Shown in pieces: positions 1 to 9,606 of a stretch of 64,000 nt of DNA; the stretch's first letter is position 1, and each line of letters starts with the position of its first letter. Made by a program: the position numbers and the translations under genes. The DNA is taken from positions 1 through 64,000 of the forward strand of contig JBHJGS010000045.1 of the NCBI GenBank assembly GCA_050331575.1, read 5' to 3'. The stretch comes from JBHJGS01 sp050331575. GTDB lineage: Bacteria; Pseudomonadota; Alphaproteobacteria; Sphingomonadales; Rhodothalassiaceae. The notes beneath the pieces were generated by a model. The model searched no databases and was not told the DNA's origin. It saw only the letters and a list, made by a program, of their open reading frames with translations.

Positions 1-1
1 G

Positions 2-124
2 CTGAGAAAGGCCGCCGCCCGAACGGTCGACGACCTCTGGAACGCCATCGCACAATCCCTCGACGCCTTCACGCCAACCGAATGCGCAAACTTCTTCGCC
101 GCTGCAGGATATGACCTGGATTAA
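2..124 (+). mobile_element. IS630-family transposase, C-terminal end (cut by window edge)
   Basis: Reading frame 2 from the left edge gives about 40 residues ending in AAAGYDLD and a TAA stop at 122-124. The residues TVDDLWNAIAQ and the CANFFAAAGYD ending are typical of the C-terminus of IS630-family DDE transposases. The catalytic domain lies outside the window. A CTAG tetranucleotide, a target commonly used by IS630, lies just downstream at 137-140 and may mark the right end of the element. The family call rests on recognition of the C-terminal pattern only. Confidence 0.6.
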
Positions 125-148
125 ACTGAATCGGCTCTAGCGCGTTGC

Positions 149-188
149 CCGGCCTCACTGGCTCACCGTTGGTGAACACTGAGGCCGG
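149..188. other. Nested inverted repeat between IS630 end and esterase gene
   Basis: A 9-base outer arm at 149-157 pairs with 180-188 (CCGGCCTCA / TGAGGCCGG), and inner arms TCACC and GGTGA flank a GTT loop at 168-170. It lies downstream of the minus-strand esterase gene and could form a 3' hairpin in that transcript. No T-run follows in either direction, so it is not a clear rho-independent terminator. Confidence 0.4.
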
Positions 189-262
189 AAGCAACACTCT
201 GAACCTATGGACCAAAAGCAAAGCTGCTCGCGCCATAGACGGCGGGCATCGCTGCGGTGCGG

Positions 263-1270
263 TCAGCGCCGGGCGCGCCGCACCGCCGCGAGGCCGAGCA
301 GAAGGAAGGCCGCCGACGCGGGCACCGGCACCAAGCTTGCCGCTGCTCGGTCGAAGACGATCTGTTGCGCGGCGGCGGTCAAGTGGATCGGATCGTAGAA
401 CAGCCGCTCCTCCGGATCGGGGCACACAGCTGGCACGCCAGGCACGACGCAGGGCTGAACCAGATCGGCCAGGAGCATATTGGAAAACACGTCGTCTTGC
501 AGCGCCGCCAGGTCGAGCACCGAGATGTCCAAGCCCAGCCCGCTGCCCAGGCCGGCAAGACCCGCTTGCAGTGTGGTGTTGAACAGACTGCTCAACTGAT
601 CGCCCAGCATAATCGCCAACGGATCACCGCCGCGTTCAGGGAACAGCCCGACATTGGAGACATTGGCGACCAGGAACTGATCTGCGCCCGCCGCGGACAA
701 CACGCTGATACTACCCAAAATCGCATTCACCGTGTCCTGGATGTCTGCGGTCTCGCCAGCGACGCTGCCGGCGGCCAGGGCATCGTCCAGGCTCTCGCGC
801 ACGTCATTGCCGCCGATGTTGAACAGATACAGCGCATTGGGATCGGCGACGCCTGTGACCGTCTGATACAGCGCCAGTTGCGCGGCCAATGACGAGCCGC
901 CTTCAATCGGATCGAGCGGATTTTCCGCCAGCGCCTCGGCCCCGCCGACAGCAAAATTGGTCTGCCCCGGCACCGGCACAACGGTGCCGGAGACGACGGT
1001 GATGGCAGGCGCAAAGGCGCTGCCGCTGCCGAACTCGATGTTCAGCCGATCCGCGTATGTCAGGCCATTGGTGAAGCGGCCATTGAAATAGCCCAAAGCG
1101 GCCGGCGCGGGATCTGCAAGACCCAGCCCCAAGGCGGCGGCTTGGGCGTTGCCGGGATCGACGGTGCTGTCGCCGAACACGGTGACGGTGGAGAACGGCA
1201 CGGCTTCTATGCGCAGTGGCAAGAAGGCCAGCAAGGCTGCGGCGGCAGCCAGGCGAACCGGACCTTTCAT
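263..1270 (-). CDS. Exported SGNH/GDSL-family esterase with VPxPA-type C-terminal sorting tail
   Basis: This 335-residue protein is a predicted SGNH hydrolase (lipase/esterase or thioesterase). The first 23 residues look like a signal peptide. The nucleophile block is FGDSTVDPGN with Ser35, the oxyanion block reads GGNDVRES, and the Asp-His pair is in the YDPIHLT block near the end. The last 22 residues contain VPVPASAAFLLLGLAA followed by arginines. That is a hydrophobic helix with a basic tail like the VPLPA variant of PEP-CTERM sorting signals, which are processed by an exosortase. The start is supported by a GGGA upstream. The substrate cannot be told from sequence. No exosortase or polysaccharide gene is in the window. 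Confidence 0.8.
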   Translation of the reverse strand: MKGPVRLAAAAALLAFLPLRIEAVPFSTVTVFGDSTVDPGNAQAAALGLGLADPAPAALGYFNGRFTNGLTYADRLNIEFGSGSAFAPAITVVSGTVVPVPGQTNFAVGGAEALAENPLDPIEGGSSLAAQLALYQTVTGVADPNALYLFNIGGNDVRESLDDALAAGSVAGETADIQDTVNAILGSISVLSAAGADQFLVANVSNVGLFPERGGDPLAIMLGDQLSSLFNTTLQAGLAGLGSGLGLDISVLDLAALQDDVFSNMLLADLVQPCVVPGVPAVCPDPEERLFYDPIHLTAAAQQIVFDRAAASLVPVPASAAFLLLGLAAVRRARR

Positions 1271-1366
1271 CGGGCGCTCCCTATTGCGATTTCCTTTGCC
1301 TCAAGGATACGCCATTTGTGCCGCTGGCGCCACGGGCGAAAGCCGGTTTTGGCCTACGCCAGGGCG

Positions 1367-1443
1367 TTAGAGCAAAGTTGCTCGCCCCATAGCCGGCGGG
1401 CGATTTCATCCCATCAATCGCGATCCGCGATTGATCAGACCAT
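1367..1443 (-). repeat. Two-hairpin dispersed repeat, copy 1 (after cvpA)
   Basis: Read on the minus strand, this copy begins next to the cvpA stop with CATGGTCTGATCAATCGCGG, has a first hairpin (ATCAATCGCG / CGCGATTGAT), the spacer GGATGAAA, a second hairpin of GCCCGCC type, and ends AACTTTGCTCTAA. It aligns along its length with the copy at 56067-56146 and shares blocks with those at 42709, 50395 and 55522. Confidence 0.65.
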
Positions 1444-1444
1444 G

Positions 1445-2128
1445 TTAACGCCGCTGCGCCTCGCAATCGGGATCCTGCTCTGGATCGCAGCGCAGGCTGC
1501 GTTCGATGGCCTCGCGCAAGGCCCGTCGCTCAATGTCATCATAGCCGCGTTCCAGCAGCTCCTCGGCATTGCGCTCGAATTGCGGCACCGTCTCGCGCAT
1601 GCGCTCCAGCGCCCGCCGCGACCCCTCCTGGTCGCGCGCCCGGTCCCACAGATCCGGCCCGATGCTGGCCAACAGATCGGCTCCATAGGCCACCAGCGGC
1701 TGCAATTGCGCCTGCGCGATCCAATCCGGCTGGTCTTCCCGGTCGACCGCCAGGGTCAGGAGCAGATAGAGCAAGCAGATGCTGACGCCCCCAATCGCCA
1801 GACCGGCCAAAGCCCCCAGCGAGCGATCCAGGAAGCCGACCGGGCTGGAGCGGATGCCCGACCCGATCATATTCGCAATCAGGCGCAGCACGATCAGGCT
1901 GACCAGAAACAACAGCACAAGCGCGACAATGTCTGCGACAGCCGGCGCCTCGATCAGCGTGCGCATATAGTCAGCCGCCGGCTGAAACGCATAAAGCGTG
2001 ATCAGCGCCGCCCCGATCCAAGCGGCGAAATTCAAGGCCATGGTGGAAAAGCCGCGGACCAGGCCGGTGATCAGCCCGAAGGCGGCCACGCCCAGCACGA
2101 TATAGTCGAACAAGGTCAGCTCTTCCAT
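1445..2128 (-). CDS. cvpA: CvpA family membrane protein
   Basis: About 227 residues; the start MEELTLFDYIVLG at 2128 was chosen because AAGGAG lies just upstream. The N-terminal half carries about four hydrophobic segments, with the FDYIVL and GLVRGF features typical of the CvpA family (named for colicin V production). The C-terminal half is charged and probably cytoplasmic. The family has been linked to envelope stress and cell division, but its biochemical role is unsettled. The start overlaps the end of radA by 13 bases, so it is probably translated from the same transcript. The purF gene that often follows cvpA is absent here; a dispersed repeat follows instead. Confidence 0.85.
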   Translation of the reverse strand: MEELTLFDYIVLGVAAFGLITGLVRGFSTMALNFAAWIGAALITLYAFQPAADYMRTLIEAPAVADIVALVLLFLVSLIVLRLIANMIGSGIRSSPVGFLDRSLGALAGLAIGGVSICLLYLLLTLAVDREDQPDWIAQAQLQPLVAYGADLLASIGPDLWDRARDQEGSRRALERMRETVPQFERNAEELLERGYDDIERRALREAIERSLRCDPEQDPDCEAQRR

Positions 2129-3489
2129 TCGGCCACTCCTTCCTCGGCCCCGAGCAGGCCGACCAGCTCCGCGACCGCGTCCATCCGACACAAGGCGGTC
2201 TGCTGGCCGTCCAGCTTGCTGCGTGCCGGCAGATAGGCGCGCGCGAAGCCCAGTTTCAAGGCTTCCCTTAGCCGCGCTTCGGTATGCGCGACCGGCCGGA
2301 CATCGCCGGACAGGCTGATCTCCCCGAAGAACACGCTTTCCGGCGGTGTCGGGCGGTCCGCCAGCGAACTGATCAGAGCTGCGGCGACGGCGAGATCAGC
2401 CGCCGGTTCGCTGATCCGCAAGCCGCCGGCAATGTTCAGATAGATGTCCGAGCCGGCCAGCCCCAAGCCGCAGCGTGCGTCCAGCACCGCCAGCACCATC
2501 GCCAGGCGCCCGGCATCCCAGCCCACCACCGTGCGCCGGGGATTGGCCGCAGGGGTTGGCGCGACCAGGGCCTGCACCTCAACCAAAACCGGTCGGGAGC
2601 CTTCGATCCCGGCGAACACAGCGGAGCCGGCAATGCGGTCGGATCGGTCGGACAAGAACAGGTCAGACGGGTTGCGCACCTCTGCCAGGCCGCGGCCGGT
2701 CATCTCAAACACGCCGATCTCGTCGGCCGGCCCGAAGCGGTTCTTGACGGCGCGAAGGATGCGAAACGGGTGGCCGCGTTCGCCTTCGAAATAAAGCACC
2801 GTGTCGACCATATGCTCCAGAACCCGCGGCCCGGCGATCTGGCCATCCTTGGTCACATGGCCGACCAGTATGACCGCGCAATGGCGAGATTTGGCGAATT
2901 GGATCAGCGCCTGGGCCGAGGCGCGCACCTGAGCAACCGTGCCGGGCGCGCTTTCCAGCGTCGGTACGGTGAGGGTCTGCACCGAATCCAGCACCACCAC
3001 ATCGGGCGGGCTGGTGCTTTCCAGCGTTGCAAGGATTGCATGGACATCTGCTGCAGCGGTCAGTGCCACATCCGCATGGCCCAGATCGAGCCGTTCGGCG
3101 CGCATCTGCACCTGTGCCTCGGCCTCTTCCCCGGAAATATAGACGCAGCGATGACCCTGAGCGGCCAGGCCCGCCACGATCTGCAACAAAAGGGTGGATT
3201 TGCCGATGCCCGGATCGCCGCCCAGCAGCAGTGCGGAACCCGGCACGAGGCCGCCGCCGACCGCCTGGTCGAATTCGGCAATGCCGGCGGGCAGGCGGGG
3301 CAGGGCGCGCCGATCCGGCTTCAGTCCGGTCAGTGACAAGCTGCGGGCGCGTCCGGCCGTCTTCAGGGGGCGCGCTGCAGCCTCTTCGGCAATGCTGTTC
3401 CAAGCGCCGCAAGCGTCGCATCGGCCCTGCCATTTGCTATACCGCGCGCCGCACCCTTGACAGGCATAAAGCAGAGAGGGTTTTGCCAT
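2116..3489 (-). CDS. radA: DNA repair protein RadA
   Basis: This 457-residue RecA-like ATPase promotes branch migration of recombination intermediates. An N-terminal C4 zinc finger is formed by Cys10, Cys13, Cys24 and Cys27. The Walker A motif GDPGIGKST is at 91-99, and the RadA-specific KNRFG motif is at 249-253. The C-terminal third is the Lon-protease-like domain. The length is normal for the family. It lies 13 bases downstream of pepN and overlaps cvpA, so the three are probably co-transcribed. The ribosome binding site is weak and the short gap contains CTAGGGCATTGATCTAG, a possible remnant of the dispersed repeat seen elsewhere. Confidence 0.96.
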   Translation of the reverse strand: MAKPSLLYACQGCGARYSKWQGRCDACGAWNSIAEEAAARPLKTAGRARSLSLTGLKPDRRALPRLPAGIAEFDQAVGGGLVPGSALLLGGDPGIGKSTLLLQIVAGLAAQGHRCVYISGEEAEAQVQMRAERLDLGHADVALTAAADVHAILATLESTSPPDVVVLDSVQTLTVPTLESAPGTVAQVRASAQALIQFAKSRHCAVILVGHVTKDGQIAGPRVLEHMVDTVLYFEGERGHPFRILRAVKNRFGPADEIGVFEMTGRGLAEVRNPSDLFLSDRSDRIAGSAVFAGIEGSRPVLVEVQALVAPTPAANPRRTVVGWDAGRLAMVLAVLDARCGLGLAGSDIYLNIAGGLRISEPAADLAVAAALISSLADRPTPPESVFFGEISLSGDVRPVAHTEARLREALKLGFARAYLPARSKLDGQQTALCRMDAVAELVGLLGAEEGVAEWKS

Positions 3490-3502
3490 CTAGATCAATG
3501 CC

Positions 3503-6136
3503 CTAGCCCAAACTCTTGCTGACGATCTCGAACAAATCGCGCGACAGGCCGGGTTGCGACTGCAAGCTATTAAGGCACGCCCGCATCTGGTCTGCGCGGT
3601 GCTCATCGAAGCGGCGCCAGCGGGTCAGCGGGGCAACCAGGCGCGCGGCGGTCTGGGGGTTGATCGGGTCCAAGGTCCGCAGCACCTCGGTGAGCAGCTC
3701 ATAGCCTGCGCCATCCGCACTATGAAAGCGGATCTGATTGCCGTTGGCAAAGGCGCCGACCAAGGCGCGCAGGCGATTGGGATTCTTGATCGTGAAGGCC
3801 GGATGGTCCATCAGCCGGCGCACCTCAGCCAGGGTTTGCGGCCGGCTGGCCGTGGCTTGGGCGGCAAACCATTTGTCGATAACAAGGGCCTCCCGCTCAA
3901 AGCGCCTATAGAAATCCTTGATCACTTGCTCGCGTGCGGCGCTCTGGCTATCGACCAATAGATGGAAAGCCGCCAGCCGCTCGGTCATGTTGGCCGCATG
4001 CTCATAATGGCGTTCGATCTGTGGCAGTTGATCCTCGCCCGCGGCCGCCAAATACCCCAAGAGCACCCCGGCCAGGCGCCGAGCGCCACGGTCGTCCTGA
4101 CCGCGCAAGGCCCGGTAGCGCTCGCTGACGCGGTCCAGATGGGCCTGGGCCAGGGTCTGGCGGACGAACCGGCGGGCTTCGAACAACCCGTCGACATCGA
4201 CCACATTCATCTGCTGGCCAAGATAGATTTCGCTGGGCAGCACCAGCATTTCCGCGGCCAGGGCAGGGTCGAGGCTGGTCGTCTCCAACACCTGGCCGAA
4301 TGCGTTGCACAACAGCGGGTCGACACGCATCGGACGCCCCGCGGCACGGTCAGCGACAGCGGCCATGATCACGCCGGCGCCGGCCTGCTGGCAGGCTTCC
4401 CATTTGGCAAACGCGTCGTCCTCATGCGCCATCAGGAAGATCCGGTCGCGCAGACTCAAGAAATCATCCAGCCGAACCGGGGCGGAAAAGCCGCGCAGCA
4501 GACTGGCCACCGGCCGGCTGCCGACATCGCCGAACACATAGTCCTGTTCGGCTTGGCGCAGATGCAGCAGCACGCCGCCATCGGGCAGCGTTTCGCCGTC
4601 ACCTTCGATCAATGACACGTCCAGTTTCTCGCCATTCGGACCGAAGAGGGCGGCGTTAACCGGGATGTGCAGCGGCTGCTTGTGGGGCTGCCCCGGTGTC
4701 GGCTGGGTTTCTTGCGCCAAGCTCAAGTAATAGCGCTGGGTGTCGGCATCATAGTGGCCGCGCGCGGTCAGCGTCGGCGTTCCGGCTTGGCCGTACCAGA
4801 GCCGGAAATGTGCCAGGTCGCGCTTGGATGCCGCCTCCATCGCCGAGACGAAGTCCTCGCAGCGCACCGCCTGGCCGTCATGCCGGCGAACATATTCGTC
4901 AATGCCGGCGCGATAGGCCTCGGGCCCCAGCAGGGTGTGCAGCATGCGGATGACCTCCGCCCCCTTGTTGTAGACCGTGGCGGTGTAGAAGTTGTTGATC
5001 TCGATATAGCTGTCCGGTCGCACCGGGTGCGCCAGAGGGCCCGCGTCTTCGGGAAATTGGATCGCGCGCAGGGTGCGGACATCCTGGATGCGTTGGCGTC
5101 CGGGCGAGCCCATGGCGGCGGAGAATTGCTGGTCGCGAAACACCGTCAGCCCTTCCTTCAGGCTGAGTTGGAACCAGTCGCGGCAGGTGATGCGGTTGCC
5201 GGTCCAGTTATGGAAATATTCGTGCGCGACCACGCCTTCGATGCTGTCGAAATCATCGTCCGTGGCGGTGTCTGGGCTAGCGAGAACATATTTTGTATTG
5301 AACAGATTCAAAGACTTGTTCTCCATCGCGCCCATATTGAAATCCGCCACGGCGACGATGTTGAACTCGTCCAGGTCATATTCCAGGCCGTAGACCTGCT
5401 CATCCCACTGCATGGCGCGCTTCAGGCTGTCCATGGCGTGCCGGCATTTCGGCAGATCCTCTTCCACCGCCCAGATGCTCAGCTTGACGTTGCGGCCGGA
5501 CCGCGTGGTGAAACGGTCTTGCAGCGGCGCCAGATCCCCGGCAACCAGGGCAAACAGATAAGACGGCTTCGGGAAGGGATCGACCCATACCGCATAGTGC
5601 CGGCCGCCGGGCAGGGCGCCGGCATCGACACAGTTGCCATTGCTCAACAAAACCGGAAAGCGCTCCTGATCGGCCTCCAGCCGCACCGTGTAGCGGGCCA
5701 TCACATCGGGCCGATCGAGGAAGAAGGTGATGTGGCGGAACCCCTCTGCTTCGCACTGGGTCACCAAGGCCCGGTCGGACTGATACAGCCCCTCCAGCCG
5801 GGTGTTCGCAGCGGGGTGCACCTCCGTGACGATGGTCAACTCGAATCGATCGGGCACCTTGAGCAGAGTCAGGTGTTCGGCATCCCGGCGCATGCGGTTT
5901 GCCGGCCACACCGCGCCATTAACTTGAACGCCGTGCAAGGTCATATCGCGGGCGCCGTCCAGAACCAGATCCTCCGTGCCGCCGGCTTGACGGCGCATCT
6001 GGCTGGTGGCTGTGACGCGGGTTTTGCGGCTGTCTAGCTCAAAGCGCAGAGCAAGAGCATCGATGGCGAAGGCCGGCGGCTTGTAATCCTTCAGAAAGAC
6101 CGGCTTGGGATCTTGTGTGTCCGCGCGCACGCTCAT
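3503..6136 (-). CDS. pepN: Aminopeptidase N (M1 family)
   Basis: This 877-residue zinc metallopeptidase removes N-terminal residues from peptides in the cytoplasm. The substrate-anchoring motif GAMEN is at 269-273. The zinc site is HEYFH at 305-309 with the third ligand Glu328 in SLKEGLT, the standard 18-residue spacing. The length and the C-terminal helical part (DUF3458-type) match the E. coli PepN subfamily. No signal peptide is seen. It is first in a minus-strand run with radA and cvpA. The divergent transporter gene starts about 125 bases away, so promoters for both probably lie in 6137-6261. Confidence 0.95.
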   Translation of the reverse strand: MSVRADTQDPKPVFLKDYKPPAFAIDALALRFELDSRKTRVTATSQMRRQAGGTEDLVLDGARDMTLHGVQVNGAVWPANRMRRDAEHLTLLKVPDRFELTIVTEVHPAANTRLEGLYQSDRALVTQCEAEGFRHITFFLDRPDVMARYTVRLEADQERFPVLLSNGNCVDAGALPGGRHYAVWVDPFPKPSYLFALVAGDLAPLQDRFTTRSGRNVKLSIWAVEEDLPKCRHAMDSLKRAMQWDEQVYGLEYDLDEFNIVAVADFNMGAMENKSLNLFNTKYVLASPDTATDDDFDSIEGVVAHEYFHNWTGNRITCRDWFQLSLKEGLTVFRDQQFSAAMGSPGRQRIQDVRTLRAIQFPEDAGPLAHPVRPDSYIEINNFYTATVYNKGAEVIRMLHTLLGPEAYRAGIDEYVRRHDGQAVRCEDFVSAMEAASKRDLAHFRLWYGQAGTPTLTARGHYDADTQRYYLSLAQETQPTPGQPHKQPLHIPVNAALFGPNGEKLDVSLIEGDGETLPDGGVLLHLRQAEQDYVFGDVGSRPVASLLRGFSAPVRLDDFLSLRDRIFLMAHEDDAFAKWEACQQAGAGVIMAAVADRAAGRPMRVDPLLCNAFGQVLETTSLDPALAAEMLVLPSEIYLGQQMNVVDVDGLFEARRFVRQTLAQAHLDRVSERYRALRGQDDRGARRLAGVLLGYLAAAGEDQLPQIERHYEHAANMTERLAAFHLLVDSQSAAREQVIKDFYRRFEREALVIDKWFAAQATASRPQTLAEVRRLMDHPAFTIKNPNRLRALVGAFANGNQIRFHSADGAGYELLTEVLRTLDPINPQTAARLVAPLTRWRRFDEHRADQMRACLNSLQSQPGLSRDLFEIVSKSLG

Positions 6137-6261
6137 GGCCGAAACTCCGGCGGCTGGGCCAAGGTGGAGGGCTTGTCTTAAGCCCTTCCACGGGCCTTGC
6201 CAATGACGCGTGCCGGCCTATGGTGCGCGGGTCCGCCCGCCGCTCGCTTGTCCTTGCCCAG

Positions 6262-8043
6262 ATGCCCGACCCGCGCTTGCTGATATTCCTGGTTTTCGTG
6301 AGTGTCCTCCTTTTGTTCATCTGGGGGCGGTTGCGCTATGACATGGTGGCGTTTTCGGCCTTGATGGCCTGCGTCCTGCTGGGCCTGGTGCCCGCGGACG
6401 CGGCCTTTGACGGCTTTGCCCATCCTGCGGTGGTCACTGTCGCGGCGGTTCTAGTCATTTCGCGCGGGCTGCAGACCTCCGGGGCCATCGATCGCATCGC
6501 GGAGCATGTCGTGCCCGCCAAGGCGGGCGCCCAGCGGCAAATCGGCCAGATGGCCGGCTTCGCCGCTGGATTGAGCGCGTTCATGAACAATGTTGGCGCG
6601 TTGGCCTTGCTGATGCCCGCGGCCATCGACGGCGCCCAGAAAGCCGGCCGCTCGCCCTCCTTGTTGCTGATGCCGCTCAGCTTCGCCTCGATCCTCGGCG
6701 GCTTGATCACGCTGATCGGCACGCCGCCCAATATCGTCATATCCGGCTTTCGCGCCGACGCGCTGGGCGAACCGTTTCGAATGTTTGATTTCGCGCCGGT
6801 TGGCCTGGCGGTGTTGGCGCTTGGCCTGCCTTATCTGGCCTTTGTCGGCTGGCGGCTTCTACCGGCGGAGCGGCGCGGCCGGTCGGCGCCGGACGAGTTG
6901 TTCAATATCGACGAATATGTTTGCGAGCTGACCGTTCCGGACGGCAATGATTGGATCGGCGAAACCCTGGCGGATTTGAGTTCCGTGGCGGAGAAGGCGG
7001 ATGCGCGCGTGGCGGGCATCATCCGCGGGCGCAACAAGATCTTGCTGGTGCAGCGGCGCAATCGGCTGCGCGCCGGGGACATTCTGCTGCTGGAGGCCGA
7101 TCCCGGCAGCCTGGACCGGTTTGCCCATGCCTCCGGCTTTCAGATCAGCGGCGAGGAGAAGGCCGGCCGTAGCCTGCTGTCGTCGGAGGCGACCACGTTG
7201 GTGGAGGCGGTGATCGCGCCGGACAGCCGGTTGGTTGGCCGGCGCGTCGGCTCCACCCGGCTGCGCGCGCGGTATGGCCTTAATCTGCTGGGTCTTTCCC
7301 GGCAAGGCCAGGCGATCCGTAAGCGGCTGAGCAGCGAGACCTTCCAGACCGGGGACATTCTGCTGATGCAGGCCGATCCCGATGCGGTTTACGATACATT
7401 GCAACGGCTGAATATGCTGCCCCTGGCGGGGCGCAACATCCAGTTCGGGCGGCGCGACCAGGCCTGGCTGGCGGTGGGCCTCTTCGGACTCGCCGTGGCG
7501 CTGGCGGCCTTCGGGCTGCTCGACCTGACCCTGGCGATGGCGCTGGCCGCCTTTGCCATGGTGGCGGGCCAAATCGTGCCGGTGCGCGAGGTTTATGATG
7601 CCATCGAATGGCCGGTGCTGGTGCTGATCGGGGCAATGATCCCGGTGGGCCAGGCGTTGGAGACCACCGGCGGTACCACGCTCATTGCTGACACCTTGCT
7701 GGATCTATCCGCCGGGGTGCCGGGCTGGATGATCCTGGGTCTGGTGCTGCTGGTGACCATGACCCTGTCTGACATTATGAACAACGTCGCCACCGCGGTT
7801 GTGATGGCGCCGGTCAGCCTGGCCATGGCCGAGGGGCTGAACGCCAATCCCGATGCCTTCCTGATGGCCGTGGCGCTCGGCGCGTCCTGTGCGTTTCTGA
7901 CCCCCATCGGGCATAAGAACAACGCCTTGGTGATGGGCCCGGGGGGATATCGCTTCGGTGACTATTGGCGTGTCGGTCTGCCCCTGGAGGCGGCCATCTT
8001 GGTGGTGGGTCTGCCGGCCATCTTGGTCTTTTGGGGGCTGTAA
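6262..8043 (+). CDS. SLC13/DASS-type permease with two TrkA-C (RCK_C) domains
   Basis: About 593 residues from MPDPRLLIFL at 6262; an upstream ATG at 6220 is possible. The N-terminal half has several membrane segments with the FMNNVGALALLMP and GTPPNIVISG motifs of the divalent-anion:sodium symporter family. A soluble middle part has two repeats (centred near residues 225-275 and 310-360) resembling TrkA-C/RCK_C regulatory domains. The C-terminal membrane half has the paired motifs SDIMNNVATAVVMAP and TPIGHKNNALVMGPGGY. Members of this architecture carry dicarboxylates, sulfate or other anions. The substrate here is unknown and the neighbours give no hint. Confidence 0.85.
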   Translation: MPDPRLLIFLVFVSVLLLFIWGRLRYDMVAFSALMACVLLGLVPADAAFDGFAHPAVVTVAAVLVISRGLQTSGAIDRIAEHVVPAKAGAQRQIGQMAGFAAGLSAFMNNVGALALLMPAAIDGAQKAGRSPSLLLMPLSFASILGGLITLIGTPPNIVISGFRADALGEPFRMFDFAPVGLAVLALGLPYLAFVGWRLLPAERRGRSAPDELFNIDEYVCELTVPDGNDWIGETLADLSSVAEKADARVAGIIRGRNKILLVQRRNRLRAGDILLLEADPGSLDRFAHASGFQISGEEKAGRSLLSSEATTLVEAVIAPDSRLVGRRVGSTRLRARYGLNLLGLSRQGQAIRKRLSSETFQTGDILLMQADPDAVYDTLQRLNMLPLAGRNIQFGRRDQAWLAVGLFGLAVALAAFGLLDLTLAMALAAFAMVAGQIVPVREVYDAIEWPVLVLIGAMIPVGQALETTGGTTLIADTLLDLSAGVPGWMILGLVLLVTMTLSDIMNNVATAVVMAPVSLAMAEGLNANPDAFLMAVALGASCAFLTPIGHKNNALVMGPGGYRFGDYWRVGLPLEAAILVVGLPAILVFWGL

Positions 8044-8177
8044 GCCGGGCACGGCCGCCGGCGCTCCGGCGGCATCACAGGCTCTGGCCCCGTTGCGGGC
8101 GCGGTTGACGGTGCTGCCGCATTGCACCGCGGAGACGGCTGCCGCAAACTGTCACCACAGGGAAAAGGGCTCAGACT

Positions 8178-9542
8178 ATGACACGCACGGCGATCATCGG
8201 CGCAGGCTCCAGCGGTATCACCATGGGAAAGGCCTTGAAGGAACGCGGCCAGGCCTTTGATATCTATGAGAAATCCGATCGCATCGGCGGCAATTGGGTG
8301 TTCAAGAACAAGAATGCCATGTCCTCGGCCTATCGCTCGCTGCACATCAACACCTCGCGCGACAAGATGTGCTACTCCGATTTCCCGATGCCCGCGGACT
8401 ATCCGGACTATCCCCATCACGAGCAGATCGCTGCCTATTTCGACGCCTACGCCGACCATTTCGGCGTGCGCGACCATATCCGCTTCAACTGCGCCGTTGA
8501 GACGGCTGAGCGGCGAGGGCAGGGCTGGCGGCTGACCTTGGCGGACGGCACATGCGCGGATTACGACCATCTGTGCGTGGCCAATGGCCATCATTGGAGC
8601 CCGCGCTGGCCGGACCCGGCCTATCCGGGCGCCTTTGACGGCGCGCAGATCCATTCCCACGATTATATCGACCCGCACGACCCGGTGGCGATGGTCGGCA
8701 AGCGCGTGCTGATCGTGGGCTTCGGCAATTCGGCACTGGATATCGCCTGCGAGCTGGGCCATCGCGGCGTGGCGGCGCAATGTTATGTTTCGGTGCGTCG
8801 CGGCTATTGGGTGATGCCGCGCTATTTCGGCTCAAGCGTGCTGGATGCCGATTTCCCGCATCCGGCAGAGGATCCGCCCCTGTGGCAGCGCGTGCTGCCA
8901 CGCGCCTGGCAGATGTGGCTTTTGCAGAAGAAGATCGAGATGGTCGCCGGCCGGCCGGACCGGCACGGCCTGCCCAAGCCCGATCCGTTCGGCTCGACGC
9001 ATCCCGCGATCAGCCAGGACATCTATAACCGCATCGGCTCCGGCGACGTCATCATCAAGCCCGGCATCGAGCGGCTGACCGGGCAGGGGGTGCGCTTCAC
9101 CGACGGCACACAAGAGGACATCGACGCGATCATCTGGGCCACCGGCTATCAGATTCGCTTTCCGTTCCTGGATGAAACCGTGATCGACACCCGCGACAAT
9201 GATGTGGCGCTGTGGAAACGCATCATCGAGCCGGACCAGCCCAATCTCTATTTCATCGGCCTGATCCAGCCGCTCTGCGCGATCATGCCGATTGCCGAGC
9301 AGCAGGCGGTGCTGGTCGCTGACCTGATCGCCGGGCGCTATGCCTTGCCGCCGGTGCAGCAGATGAAGGCCGAGCGCGACGCCATGCACGCGCGCATCAA
9401 GTCCCACTATGTGCCCTCAGCCCGGCACACCATCCAGATCGACTGCCCAGAATACACCTTCGACCTGCGCCGCGAACTGAAACGCGGCCGGCAGCGGGCA
9501 AAGACGCAGAGCCGCACCAGCCAACCAGTCGCGGCAGAATAA
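8178..9542 (+). CDS. Flavin-containing monooxygenase (class B, FMO-like)
   Basis: This 454-residue enzyme should use FAD and NADPH to oxygenate a small substrate. The FAD-binding Rossmann motif GAGSSG is at residues 8-13 with GGNW shortly after. The FMO fingerprint FxGxxxHxxxY is present as FDGAQIHSHDY around residues 154-164. A second nucleotide-binding site follows at VGFGNSALDIA. A GATGY-like motif (WATGYQ) lies in the C-terminal half. No signal peptide or membrane anchor is seen. It stands alone after the SLC13 transporter with a gap of about 130 bases. The substrate (amine, sulfide or ketone) cannot be predicted. Confidence 0.85.
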   Translation: MTRTAIIGAGSSGITMGKALKERGQAFDIYEKSDRIGGNWVFKNKNAMSSAYRSLHINTSRDKMCYSDFPMPADYPDYPHHEQIAAYFDAYADHFGVRDHIRFNCAVETAERRGQGWRLTLADGTCADYDHLCVANGHHWSPRWPDPAYPGAFDGAQIHSHDYIDPHDPVAMVGKRVLIVGFGNSALDIACELGHRGVAAQCYVSVRRGYWVMPRYFGSSVLDADFPHPAEDPPLWQRVLPRAWQMWLLQKKIEMVAGRPDRHGLPKPDPFGSTHPAISQDIYNRIGSGDVIIKPGIERLTGQGVRFTDGTQEDIDAIIWATGYQIRFPFLDETVIDTRDNDVALWKRIIEPDQPNLYFIGLIQPLCAIMPIAEQQAVLVADLIAGRYALPPVQQMKAERDAMHARIKSHYVPSARHTIQIDCPEYTFDLRRELKRGRQRAKTQSRTSQPVAAE

Positions 9543-9606
9543 GCCAAGCAACAGCAGCCTCATGAGCGAGCGCCGATCGCATGTGCGTGGCACCTCAAAT
9601 TTCTCG

